From NCBI RefSeq assembly GCF_001667075.1, contig NZ_LZIL01000069.1, positions 1 to 64,000 on the forward strand: DNA of 64,000 nt, read 5' to 3'. Shown in pieces: positions 8,501 to 15,633 of this stretch; positions within the stretch are counted from its first letter, which is position 1; the number at the start of each line of letters is the position of its first letter. Below the pieces are notes generated by a model, which saw only the letters and a program-made list of their open reading frames with translations, had not been told where the DNA came from and did not search any database. The position numbers were made by a program, and so were the translations under genes. This DNA comes from Mycobacterium sp. 852014-52450_SCH5900713 (GTDB lineage Bacteria; Actinomycetota; Actinomycetes; Mycobacteriales; Mycobacteriaceae).

Positions 8501-9716
8501 GTCGCGCGCCCCCGCGCCGGTGGGCCGGGATGGCGGTGCGGCGGCCACCGCCCCGATTGGCGCGCCGGTTCGACCGGCCAACGGGTCCGGAACGGTCGGG
8601 TACACCAAGAAACGCCCCCTGATCACCGGCATCGTCCGCAACACCGTGTTGAGTCAGCCGAAGTCGACAAAAGACGTGCGGCATTTGGTTTTCAGCCTGC
8701 CGGAAGAAACCGTGAGCTACGAGGCCGGTGACGCGCTCGGGGTGTGGCCCCGCAATAGCGACCGGTTGGTCGACGAGTGGCTCGCGGTTACCGGACTGGA
8801 CGGGCAGACGCCCGTCGAGGTCGGCGAGCAGGGTCTGATGTCGCTGCGCTCCGCACTCACCGAGCGCATCGAGATCGCCCACATCAGCCGGGACCTGGTG
8901 CGGTTCGTGCAGGAGCGCACCGGCGACTCGACGCTCGCCGAGCTGCTGAAGCCCGAAAACAAGCGCGCACTGTCGGATTGGTCGTGGGGGCGCCAGTCCA
9001 TCGACCTGCTGGCACAGCACCCGGTCTGGGCGTCGGCCCACGAGTGGCTGCGGGTGCTCAAACGCCTTCAGCCGCGGCTGTACTCGATCTCGTCGAGCCC
9101 CAAAGAATGCCCCGGGGAAGTTCACCTGACCGTCTCGCCGGTGCGTTACAACTTTCAGGGCATCCCGCGCCGTGGGGTGTGCTCGACCTACCTGGCCGAC
9201 CGCTCACCCGGTGATCGCGTCGCCGTCTACCTGCAGCCGTCGAGCAACTTCCGGCCACCCAGCGAGTCGCACACGCCGATGATCATGATCGGTCCCGGCA
9301 CCGGAATCGCGCCCTTCCGCGGGTTCCTGCAGGAGCGTCGCGCGCTCGGGCACACCGGACCCAACTGGCTGTTCTTCGGCGAGCAGCACGCCGCCACCGA
9401 CTACTACTACCGCGACGAACTCGAAAAGATGCTTGCCGACGGGTTCCTCACCGAGTTGGACCTCGCGTTCTCGCGGGACCAGCAGCAGAAGGTCTACGTG
9501 CAGCATCTGATGCGCAAGCGTGGGGCCGAGCTGTGGCGCTGGCTGCAGGACGGCGCCCAGCTCTACGTCTGCGGTACCGCGGACCCCATGGCCAAGGACG
9601 TCGACCGTGCGCTCTGCGAAATCGCGGCCGAACACGGGAACCTCGATCCCGACGGGGCGAAGCAGTATGTCCGGTCGCTGAGCGCCGACAAGCGCTATCA
9701 CCGCGACGTCTACTAA
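5514..9716 (+). CDS. nasN: Monomeric diflavin assimilatory nitrate reductase (NasN type)
   Basis: 1400 aa fusing two enzymes. The N-terminal half is a NarB/NasA-type molybdopterin oxidoreductase: [4Fe-4S] cysteines C17, C20, C24 and C58, the bis-MGD domain, and the MopB C-terminal domain (GRLPHQWHTMTKTGK). The C-terminal half resembles CysJ/cytochrome P450 reductase: flavodoxin domain from about residue 854 (VVLWASQTGNAEELA), FAD domain from about 1030, NADPH site near 1260 (GPGTGIAPFRGF). The polypeptide should pass electrons from NADPH through FAD, FMN and 4Fe-4S to Mo and reduce nitrate to nitrite in the cytosol for assimilation. M. smegmatis has an enzyme of this architecture, called NasN. 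Annotation pipelines may label it 'bifunctional nitrate reductase/sulfite reductase flavoprotein', but no sulfite reductase catalytic part is present. The GTG start is fixed by AAGGAGG six bases upstream. No nitrite reductase or transporter gene lies next to it. Confidence 0.92.
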   Translation: MTRESMASQHDAVNTMCAYCGVGCGMVLQVTTDPASGRRHIAKSIGNKEHPANFGRLCTKGATTSDLLGAPGRMESAHVRTDRGEPVEPVDIDRAIAQCANRLRAIIDTYGPDSFAMYVSGQMSIEAQYLANKLTKGFIGTNQIESNSRLCMASAGSGYKLSLGADGPPGSYQDFEHADVFFVIGANMADCHPILFLRMMDRVKAGAKLIVVDPRRTATADKADLFLQISPGSDLALLNGLLQQIIENGHTDPDFIAEFTEGWEAMPGFLEQYTPDKVSEITGIPEEHIRAAARMIGEAENFVSCWTMGLNQSTHGTWNTNALCNLHLATGAICKPGSGPFSLTGQPNAMGGREMGYMGPGLPGQRSVLSAEDRAFTEDQWGIPHGTLRTEVGTGTIDMFARMASGEIKSCWIVCTNPVASVANRRTVLAGLERAELVITQDAFLETETNEYADVLLPAALWSEAEGVMVNSERNLTLFQPAVTAPGDAMPDWQIIARIACEMGFSDAFSYGSAEEIFEEIKRFSNPKTGYDLRGVSYDRLRQGPLQWPCAPESTGDRSPIRYLNDGVSQARLVREDGSAPRLAFPTANGRAVFFARPHLPPEEMPDNDYPFLLNTGRLPHQWHTMTKTGKVAKLNKLNPGPFVEIHPDDAALLQITDGDAIEIASRRGRAVLPAVISDRVRIGNCFAPFHWNDVFGEYLAINAVTNDAVDPISNQPEFKACAVTLAKVSVAPADPSTDTPELASTEVREISASQVDALADLLGVATKPAPAFDELGRSYLAGMLTALRSDAGRRTAGVPTLPQSAPFDPGTRLWVDGLLAGLFSREGATPTPAPAVKEPTIQPPEAKPAKRAPVVVLWASQTGNAEELAADVAARLGNADVPVSLRAMDDFPVGELATTRELLLITSTTGDGDPPDNGAGFWRALTTDGATKFTGTRYAVLALGDSNYDDFCGHGRKLDERLAELGATRIVDRVDCEPDYDDAAGKWLSGVLQELSRAPAPVGRDGGAAATAPIGAPVRPANGSGTVGYTKKRPLITGIVRNTVLSQPKSTKDVRHLVFSLPEETVSYEAGDALGVWPRNSDRLVDEWLAVTGLDGQTPVEVGEQGLMSLRSALTERIEIAHISRDLVRFVQERTGDSTLAELLKPENKRALSDWSWGRQSIDLLAQHPVWASAHEWLRVLKRLQPRLYSISSSPKECPGEVHLTVSPVRYNFQGIPRRGVCSTYLADRSPGDRVAVYLQPSSNFRPPSESHTPMIMIGPGTGIAPFRGFLQERRALGHTGPNWLFFGEQHAATDYYYRDELEKMLADGFLTELDLAFSRDQQQKVYVQHLMRKRGAELWRWLQDGAQLYVCGTADPMAKDVDRALCEIAAEHGNLDPDGAKQYVRSLSADKRYHRDVY

Positions 9717-9825
9717 GCCTCCCGGGTTGCGCGACTCGTAATACGACGGAAACGTCGCGCGCCTGTCGCTGAAACAACCTCGCTGCAACATTCAGTCATT
9801 GGTTGCGTCGAGGAGGGACGTAGGC

Positions 9826-10107
9826 GTGGCTCTGGACTTTGACGGGCCCCTCAAGGACAACGTGCGGGCTGTCTGCCCGTTGCAGTGCCGGCTGAGGCGC
9901 GGCACCGTGGACGATGAGCAGCTCGACGACCGGGTCGACTGGGCCGGGCTGCCGATCAACTTGGACTTGGCCTTCTCGCCACAGCAGCGCGACAAGGTCT
10001 ACACCCAGCACCTGATGCTCAAGCGCGGCACGCAACTTCGGCGAAGGTTGCAGGACAGGGGCCAGTGGTGCGCCTGCGAAGATTTCGTCGACGACGGAAG
10101 CGTCTAA
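9826..10107 (+). pseudogene. Decayed partial copy of the nitrate reductase C-terminus
   Basis: A 93-codon frame beginning at GTG 9826 with an apparent Shine-Dalgarno (AGGAGGG, 9811-9817). Its second half, NLDLAFSPQQRDKVYTQHLM followed by KRGTQLRRRLQD, matches ELDLAFSRDQQQKVYVQHLM...KRGAELWRWLQD near residue 1310 of the upstream reductase, and the DNA is clearly alignable there (around 9959-10065 versus 9454-9560). The remaining residues do not look like a domain, and the NADPH-binding loop is missing. Most likely a remnant of a tandem duplication of the nasN 3' end; a small expressed protein cannot be excluded because the RBS is intact. Confidence 0.6.
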
Positions 10108-10204
10108 CTCCGGTAGTCATCGCGGATTCGCAATACATTTCACTTCAACAATTAAGTTCAACACGAGCGTAAAACTATTACCTGCGAAAGCAATTGCTGC
10201 CGGA

Positions 10205-10216
10205 TAGGCTTGCTGC
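10205..10216 (+). promoter_or_regulatory. Candidate -10 element for leaderless stf0 mRNA
   Basis: TAGGCT at 10205-10210 ends six bases before the GTG at 10217 and fits TANNNT. No purine-rich RBS precedes the GTG. Inferred leaderless start. Confidence 0.35.
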
Positions 10217-11020
10217 GTGGCTGATAATCCGTCCTCCTACCTGGTGCTGGCATCCCAGCGGAGCGGCAGCACACTGCTGGTCGAGTCGCTGCGCGCGACG
10301 GGGGTCGCCGGCGAACCACAGGAGTTCTTTCAGTACCTGCCGGCCACCAGCCAGGCGCCGCAGCCACGCGAGTGGTTCGCCGGCGTGGAGGACGAGTCGA
10401 TCCTGCAACTGCTCGACCCGCTCGATGCCGGGACGCCGGACCTCGCGCCGCCCGAGATCTGGCGCGACTACATCCGCACGGTCGGCAGGACGCCGAACGG
10501 GATATGGGGCGGCAAGTTGATGTGGAACCAGACGCCGCTCTTGTTGAACCGCGCGAAGAATCTGCCGAATCGCAGCGGTGACGGGCTGCTGGCCGCGATC
10601 ACCGACGTGGTGGGTGAAGAGCCGCTGTTCATCTATGTGTACCGCCCCGACGTGATTTCGCAGGCCGTGTCGTTCTGGCGGGCGGTGCAGACGCGGGTGT
10701 GGCGAGGACGACCCGACCCGACTCGCGATGCGCGCGCTACCTATCACGCCGGCGCGATCGCGCACGTCGTCACCATGCTGCGTGCCCAGAACGAGGGCTG
10801 GCGGAATTGGTTCGCCGAGGAAGACGTCAGGCCGATGGAGATTCCGTATCCGGTGTTGTGGCGCAACCTGACTCAGGTGGTGGCCGCCATCCTTGAGGGG
10901 TTGGGGCTCGACCCGCGGCTGGCGCCCGAGCCGGTCTTGGAACGTCAGGCCGACCAGCGCTCCGATGAGTGGGTGGATCGATACAGGGCCGACGCCGCGA
11001 AGCTCGGCCTCCCAACCTGA
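10217..11020 (+). CDS. stf0: Trehalose 2-sulfotransferase Stf0
   Basis: 267 aa, the same length I recall for M. tuberculosis Stf0 (Rv0295c), with near-identical stretches such as YLVLASQRSGSTLLVESLRA, the PAPS-binding 5'-phosphosulfate loop (RSGSTLL, about residues 15-21), GEPQEFFQYLP and ISQAVSFWRAVQTRVWRGRP. Stf0 transfers sulfate from PAPS to the 2-position of trehalose, the first step of sulfolipid-1 synthesis. The other sulfolipid genes (pks2, papA, mmpL8) are not nearby, so in this species the product may feed another trehalose sulfate or stop at trehalose-2-sulfate. Its place between nitrate reductase and the cysteine operon differs from the M. tuberculosis context. Start GTG, probably leaderless. 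Confidence 0.9.
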   Translation: MADNPSSYLVLASQRSGSTLLVESLRATGVAGEPQEFFQYLPATSQAPQPREWFAGVEDESILQLLDPLDAGTPDLAPPEIWRDYIRTVGRTPNGIWGGKLMWNQTPLLLNRAKNLPNRSGDGLLAAITDVVGEEPLFIYVYRPDVISQAVSFWRAVQTRVWRGRPDPTRDARATYHAGAIAHVVTMLRAQNEGWRNWFAEEDVRPMEIPYPVLWRNLTQVVAAILEGLGLDPRLAPEPVLERQADQRSDEWVDRYRADAAKLGLPT

Positions 11021-11140
11021 CCCTGGGACTTGCTTGTGCCCGAAGAAGCCTTCGGCTCGATTGCGGCCCCGCCGGCGGGGTGAAACGGCCGCGGGTACTC
11101 AGCAAACGATGAGCTCAACCGGCGAAATTGTCGAATGTCC

Positions 11141-11153
11141 TATAGTGGGCGTT
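11141..11153 (+). promoter_or_regulatory. -10 element of the leaderless poly-Cys mini-ORF
   Basis: TATAGT at 11141-11146 is a near-consensus -10. Seven bases separate it from the A of the ATG at 11154, so transcription should begin on or beside the start codon. No convincing -35 was seen. It would drive the cysK1 operon through the attenuator leader. Confidence 0.6.
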
Positions 11154-11228
11154 ATGCAACAGGCCACCCAGCCGTGCCTTGTCCTTACGTGCCGCACCGC
11201 CGTGCACTGCTGTTGTCGTTGTTGTTGA
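11154..11228 (+). CDS. Leaderless poly-cysteine leader peptide upstream of cysK1
   Basis: A 24-codon ORF encoding MQQATQPCLVLTCRTAVHCCCRCC, with seven cysteines, five of them in the last six codons just before the stop. Its ATG directly follows a TATAGT -10, so the mRNA is probably leaderless. Leaderless poly-cysteine small ORFs upstream of sulfur-metabolism operons have been described in mycobacteria as cysteine-responsive attenuators: ribosome stalling at the Cys run when Cys-tRNA is scarce permits downstream expression. Here the downstream operon is cysK1-cysE, the cysteine biosynthetic step itself, which fits well. The 210 bases from the stop to cysK1 are the expected site of the alternative RNA structure. 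Too short for standard gene callers. Confidence 0.75.
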   Translation: MQQATQPCLVLTCRTAVHCCCRCC

Positions 11229-11438
11229 TTCTCTGACGCCGCAGAAACCCTCGCGTTTCCTCCAGGTTTGCGGGCCGCTCGCACAGGTAGCACCCAGTGG
11301 CCGCGTCTAAGCGTTAGTCAATCTCAGAAGGATCACCCCGCCGATGACCATATTGCCCATATGCACCCGCGTCGCGATCGAATTCGACATCGCCTGGTAG
11401 GCCGACGAAGCTTGAACCAACATGCCTGAGGAAGACAG
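11229..11438 (+). promoter_or_regulatory. Putative cysteine attenuator leader of cysK1-cysE
   Basis: 210 untranslated bases between the poly-Cys ORF and cysK1. By analogy with other mycobacterial poly-Cys leaders, they should contain the structure that hides or exposes the cysK1 RBS, or a Rho-type terminator. The RBS is GAGGAAG (11428-11434), five bases before ATG 11439. A possible 18-codon ORF at 11344-11400 has a weak RBS and is not called. I did not fold the RNA. Confidence 0.45.
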
Positions 11439-12371
11439 ATGAGCATCGCAGATAACGTCACACAACTTATTGGGAACACTCCGCTGGTCCGGCTGAACCG
11501 GGTCACCGACGGGGCGGCCGCCGACGTCGTAGCCAAGCTGGAGTTCTTCAACCCGGGAAACAGCGTCAAGGACCGCATCGGGGTCGCGATGATCGACGCG
11601 GCCGAGCAAGCGGGCCTGATCAAGCCCGACACGATCATCCTCGAACCGACGAGCGGTAACACCGGCATCGCCCTGGCGCTGGTGGCCGCCGCCCGTGGCT
11701 ACCGCTGTGTGTTGGTCATGCCGGAGACCATGAGCATGGAGCGGCGGATGCTGCTGCGTGCCTTGGGCGCCGAGATCGTCCTGACGCCGGGCGCCGAGGG
11801 CATGCCGGGCGCCATCGCCAAAGCCGAGGAGCTGGCCAAGAGCGACCAACGGTATTGGGTGCCCCAACAGTTCGAAAACCCCGTGAATAGGGAGATCCAC
11901 CGCAAGACCACCGCCGAAGAGGTGTGGCGCGACACCGATGGCAAGGTGGACATCTTCGTGGCCGGCGTGGGCACCGGCGGCACCATCACGGGGGTCGCCG
12001 AGGTCATCAAGGAACGCAAGCCGTCGGTGCAGTTCGTCGCCGTGGAGCCGGCAGCGTCGCCGGTGCTCTCGGGTGGACAGAAAGGTCCTCACCCCATCCA
12101 GGGTCTGGGCGCCGGATTCGTGCCCCCCGTGCTCGACATGGAGCTCGTCGACGAGGTCATCACCGTCGGCAACGAGGAGGCCATGGACGTGGCACGTCGG
12201 CTGGCACGAGAGGAAGGCTTGCTGGTCGGCATCTCGTCGGGTGCCGCGGTGGTCGGCGCCCTGCAGGTGGCCCGCCGACCGGAAAACGCCGGAAAGCTTG
12301 TCGTCGTCGTGCTACCTGATTTCGGCGAGCGGTATCTCAGCACGCCGTTGTTCGCCGACCTGGCGGGTTAA
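11439..12371 (+). CDS. cysK1: O-acetylserine sulfhydrylase (cysteine synthase)
   Basis: 310 aa, full length for CysK. The PLP-binding lysine lies in NPGNSVKDRIG (about residue 44), the phosphate loop is TSGNTGIALA (about 70), and GVGTGGTITGV is the cofactor glycine loop near 178. It replaces the acetyl group of O-acetylserine with sulfide to give cysteine, in the cytosol. It is followed after 2 nt by cysE, which makes its substrate; CysK and CysE normally form the cysteine synthase complex. Matches Rv2334. Expression is probably controlled by the upstream poly-Cys leader. Confidence 0.95.
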   Translation: MSIADNVTQLIGNTPLVRLNRVTDGAAADVVAKLEFFNPGNSVKDRIGVAMIDAAEQAGLIKPDTIILEPTSGNTGIALALVAAARGYRCVLVMPETMSMERRMLLRALGAEIVLTPGAEGMPGAIAKAEELAKSDQRYWVPQQFENPVNREIHRKTTAEEVWRDTDGKVDIFVAGVGTGGTITGVAEVIKERKPSVQFVAVEPAASPVLSGGQKGPHPIQGLGAGFVPPVLDMELVDEVITVGNEEAMDVARRLAREEGLLVGISSGAAVVGALQVARRPENAGKLVVVVLPDFGERYLSTPLFADLAG

Positions 12372-12373
12372 CC

Positions 12374-13057
12374 ATGCTCGACGCCGTACGCCGCGACATC
12401 CGGGCCGCCAGGGAGCGCGACCCCGCTGCCCCGACCACGCTGCAGGTGATCTTCGCCTACCCGGGTGTGCATGCCATCTGGGGCCACCGGATCAGCCACT
12501 GGCTGTGGAACCGCGGCGCCCGGCTGGCCGCGCGGATACTCAACGAGGTCACCCGCATCCTGACCGGGGTCGACATCCACCCCGGCGCCGTGCTCGGAGC
12601 GGGCCTCTTCATCGACCACGCCACCGGAGTGGTGATCGGCGAGACGGCCGAAGTCGGCGAGGACGTGACGATCTACCACGGCGTCACGCTCGGCGGCAGC
12701 GGACGGGACACCGGGAAGCGCCACCCGACCATCGGTGACCGGGTGACCATCGGCGCCGGCGCCAAGGTGCTCGGAGCGATCAAAATCGGCGATGACAGCC
12801 GGATCGGCGCCAACGCTGTCGTAGTCAAAGAGGTTCCGTCGAGCGCCGTGGTCATCGGGGTTCCCGGCCAGGTCATCAGTCGCCACGGCCGAAACAGCCC
12901 GGACGACTCGATGATGCCCGACCTCGTGGGCGTCAGCCTCCAGTCCCTCCTCACCCGGGTCGCCAAGCTCGAGGCTTCCAACGACGGGCAACAATCCGCA
13001 AGCGTCATCCGGCCACCCGAAGCCGGGGTGTGGCACGGCGAAGACTTTTCTATCTGA
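12374..13057 (+). CDS. cysE: Serine O-acetyltransferase
   Basis: 227 aa. A short N-terminal helical part is followed by the left-handed beta-helix hexapeptide repeats of the acetyltransferase family, seen as HPGAVLGAGLFIDHATGVVIGE and VTIGAGAKVLGAIKIGDDS, with catalytic His residues expected in HPG and DHATG. It acetylates serine with acetyl-CoA, supplying CysK1. The start follows cysK1 by 2 nt. The C-terminus runs to WHGEDFSI; in CysE proteins a terminal Ile is what inserts into the CysK active site to form the complex, and Ile is present here. Matches Rv2335. A third gene follows after 7 nt. Confidence 0.95.
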   Translation: MLDAVRRDIRAARERDPAAPTTLQVIFAYPGVHAIWGHRISHWLWNRGARLAARILNEVTRILTGVDIHPGAVLGAGLFIDHATGVVIGETAEVGEDVTIYHGVTLGGSGRDTGKRHPTIGDRVTIGAGAKVLGAIKIGDDSRIGANAVVVKEVPSSAVVIGVPGQVISRHGRNSPDDSMMPDLVGVSLQSLLTRVAKLEASNDGQQSASVIRPPEAGVWHGEDFSI

Positions 13058-13064
13058 GGACCCA

Positions 13065-13484
13065 GTGAGCACTCTTGTGATCGCAGCGACGGCGCTGATC
13101 GCTGCGCTGGGGGCCGCCACTGCGGCAGGAGCGATGATCAATCGACGGTCCGGGGTACTTCGCGAGACGAGTCTCGGACCTACACAGGACGCGGCAGATC
13201 TCGGCTTGTCCGAGGCGGGTCCGACCGTCGTCCATTTCACCGCAGCATGGTGCGGTCCGTGCGCTTCGGTGCGTCGCGTGGTTCAGCAAGTGTGCGGCGA
13301 TCTCCCCGACGTGACGCATCTCGAAATCGACATTGACGCCAATCCTGCCGCCGCCAAGCGACTTTCGGTGTTGTCACTGCCTACCACGTTCATCTTCGAC
13401 GCCGACGGCCGGCAGCGGTACCGCACCGCGGGCGTCCCCAAGGCCACCGACCTGCGACAGGCACTGCAACCTCTGCTGGCTTGA
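13065..13484 (+). CDS. Membrane-anchored thioredoxin-like protein
   Basis: 139 aa from a GTG start seven bases after cysE, so it is probably cotranscribed. Residues 1-24 form one hydrophobic segment (STLVIAATALIAALGAAT). A thioredoxin fold follows, with the redox motif AWCGPC (near residue 63) and the cis-Pro segment SLPTTFIFDADG. It is likely a thiol-disulfide oxidoreductase tethered to the membrane; if the N-terminus is a signal anchor, the active site faces outward. Its place in the cysteine operon suggests a link to thiol balance, but the partner is unknown. Confidence 0.8.
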   Translation: MSTLVIAATALIAALGAATAAGAMINRRSGVLRETSLGPTQDAADLGLSEAGPTVVHFTAAWCGPCASVRRVVQQVCGDLPDVTHLEIDIDANPAAAKRLSVLSLPTTFIFDADGRQRYRTAGVPKATDLRQALQPLLA

Positions 13485-13581
13485 CCCGCGCGCCCGGCGC
13501 CGCGAATGCCGTTCAAGATGCGATCACCGCGATCGACGCTACGGTTGCCGTAAGGGACCGAGTCACGGACGGAGATTTGCG

Positions 13582-15228
13582 ATGAGCGACCCGCACGCGC
13601 CGAAGATCCCGGCGGCGCTGTCCTCGCCGAGTCTGAACCGTGGAGTGGGCTTCACGCACGAGCAGCGGCGGCGGCTGGGCCTGACCGGGCGGCTCCCACC
13701 GGCGGTGCTCACGCTCGACGAGCAGGCCGACCGGGTGTGGCATCAATTGCAAAGCCTGGCAACGGATCTGGGCCGCAATTTGCTGTTGGAGCAGCTGCAT
13801 TACCGCCACGAACTGCTCTACTACAAGGTGCTGGAGGATCATCTGCCGGAACTGATGCCGGTGGTCTACACGCCCACCGTCGGGGAGGCCATCCAACGGT
13901 TCTCCGACGAGTATCGCGGACAGCGCGGGCTTTTCCTGAGCATCGACGCCCCCGACGAGATCGAGCCCGCCTTCGCAACTTTCGGGCTGGAAGCGGGCGA
14001 CGTCGACCTGATCGTGTGTACCGACGCCGAAGCGATCCTGGGCATCGGCGACTGGGGCGTGGGCGGCATCCAGATCGCGGTTGGCAAGCTGGCGCTGTAT
14101 ACCGCCGGGGCCGGCATCGATCCCCGCCGCTGCATCGCGGTTTCCCTCGACGTGGGCACCAATAACGAACAACTGCTTCAGGATCCGTTCTACTTGGGCA
14201 ATCGTCACGCCCGCCGCCGCGGCGACGAATACGACGACTTCGTCAATCGCTACATCGAAACCGCTCACCGCCTGTTCCCGAAGGCGATCCTGCATTTCGA
14301 AGACTTCGGGCCCCTGAACGCACGGCGGATCCTGCACACGTACGGCGACAAGTACTGCGTGTTCAACGACGACGTCCAGGGAACGGGCGCGGTGGTCGTC
14401 GCGGCCGTGTACGGCGGATGCCACGTCACCGGCGTCCCGATGCGCGACCAGCGGGCCGTCGTCTTCGGGGCCGGCACCGCCGGGGTCGGGGTGGCCGATC
14501 AGATTCGCGACGCAATGGTGTCCGACGGCGCCACCATCGAGCAGGCCACCGCGCAGATCTGGCCGATCGACAAGCAGGGCCTGCTATTCGACGACATGGA
14601 GGACCTGCGAGATTTCCAGGTTCCCTACGCCAAGAACCGCGCCCAGCTCGGCTTGGAAGCCGCGGATCGGGTGGGATTGGTGGACACCATCAAGCTCGCC
14701 TCCCCCACCATCCTGCTCGGCTCCTCGGCCGTGTTCGGCGCCTTCACCGAGAAGGTCGTGCAGGCCATGACCGCATCGTGTGAGCGCCCGATGATCTTCC
14801 CGCTGTCCAACCCGACGTCGCGCATGGAAGCCATGCCGGCCGACGTGCTGCAGTGGTCCGACGGCAAGGCGCTGATCACCACCGGCACCCCCGTCGCGCC
14901 GATCGAATACGACGGCACCACCTACACCATCGGCCAGGCCAACAACGTGCTGGTGTTCCCCGGAATCGGACTGGGCATCATCGTCGCCGGGGCCCGGCTA
15001 CTGACCAAGGAAATGCTGCAGGCCGCAGCGAAAGCCGTTGTGCAACAGGCTAGCCCGTCAAAGGCCGGCGATTCACTGCTCCCCGATGTCAGGGAATTGC
15101 GCGCCATCTCGACGTCGGTTGCCGAAGCCGTGTATCACGCCGCCGTCGCCGGCGGGGTGGCCACAGAAACGCACGCCGACCCACGGCAAGCCGTCCTCGA
15201 CACCGTCTGGACGCCGGCCTACGACTAG
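13582..15228 (+). CDS. mez: NAD-dependent malic enzyme
   Basis: 548 aa, identical in length to my recollection of Rv2332. The N-terminal malic domain has YTPTVGEAIQRFSDEYRG and FEDFGPLNARRIL; the metal/substrate motif is NDDVQGTGAVVVAA; the NAD-binding loop is FGAGTAGVGVADQI (near 297). It oxidatively decarboxylates malate to pyruvate and CO2, giving reducing power for lipid synthesis or balancing anaplerosis. The ATG at 13582 is chosen because the sequence before it in the same frame shows no homology and overlaps the thioredoxin-like gene. The last four bases overlap the convergent isomerase-like gene. Confidence 0.95.
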   Translation: MSDPHAPKIPAALSSPSLNRGVGFTHEQRRRLGLTGRLPPAVLTLDEQADRVWHQLQSLATDLGRNLLLEQLHYRHELLYYKVLEDHLPELMPVVYTPTVGEAIQRFSDEYRGQRGLFLSIDAPDEIEPAFATFGLEAGDVDLIVCTDAEAILGIGDWGVGGIQIAVGKLALYTAGAGIDPRRCIAVSLDVGTNNEQLLQDPFYLGNRHARRRGDEYDDFVNRYIETAHRLFPKAILHFEDFGPLNARRILHTYGDKYCVFNDDVQGTGAVVVAAVYGGCHVTGVPMRDQRAVVFGAGTAGVGVADQIRDAMVSDGATIEQATAQIWPIDKQGLLFDDMEDLRDFQVPYAKNRAQLGLEAADRVGLVDTIKLASPTILLGSSAVFGAFTEKVVQAMTASCERPMIFPLSNPTSRMEAMPADVLQWSDGKALITTGTPVAPIEYDGTTYTIGQANNVLVFPGIGLGIIVAGARLLTKEMLQAAAKAVVQQASPSKAGDSLLPDVRELRAISTSVAEAVYHAAVAGGVATETHADPRQAVLDTVWTPAYD

Positions 15229-15533
15229 CGCCTTTCGGATAGTTCGGCCCCGGGGTCATTCGGGTGCGGCGCCAGGGGCGTCACCGCATCGGTACGCCAC
15301 ACGCGCAGCGGCATCGAGGCCAGCACCTCCTCGAGCCGGTCCTGGTCCGCAGCGGCGAACAGACCGAGCGTGCGCCATTCACCCGGCCGCAGCGGCGGCC
15401 GCCACAAGCGCAGCAGATGCCCCTGCGCGGCGAGCTCGCGGGAATGCGCGGCCTCCCGGGCCCGAACCTCGTCGATTGCCTCCGGCGGGGTGCCGTCGGG
15501 GACATGCGTCGTCATCGTGACCAAGAACTCCAC
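15225..15533 (-). CDS. Muconolactone Delta-isomerase-like protein
   Basis: 102 aa with the ferredoxin-like fold pattern of muconolactone isomerases (EFLVTMTTHVPDG at the N-terminus, REAAHSRELAAQGHLLRLWR in the middle, GLFAAADQDRLEEVLASMP). GTG start with AGGAGGG just upstream. CatC-type proteins isomerise muconolactone in the beta-ketoadipate pathway, but no catA/catB genes are nearby, so a degradative role is not supported and the true substrate is unknown. Divergent from the SDR gene, with about 100 nt between starts. Confidence 0.72.
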   Translation of the reverse strand: MEFLVTMTTHVPDGTPPEAIDEVRAREAAHSRELAAQGHLLRLWRPPLRPGEWRTLGLFAAADQDRLEEVLASMPLRVWRTDAVTPLAPHPNDPGAELSERR

Positions 15534-15633
15534 CGGCCCTCCTAATTGGTTGCGCTCACAGTAGATTCACGAAGGACGAGCACGCCAGCGCGATGGCGCG
15601 ACGCGGCAACCAGACCACGCAAGGAGACCGCTA

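Noticed and set aside
11344..11400. 18-codon ORF in the cysK1 leader
   Set aside because: Weak, distant RBS and only one Cys codon; no support beyond being open.
11422..11442. Six-codon ORF (MPEEDR) whose stop overlaps the cysK1 ATG
   Set aside because: The frame simply runs over the cysK1 RBS (GAGGAAG); no RBS of its own and no cysteine codons. Probably chance.
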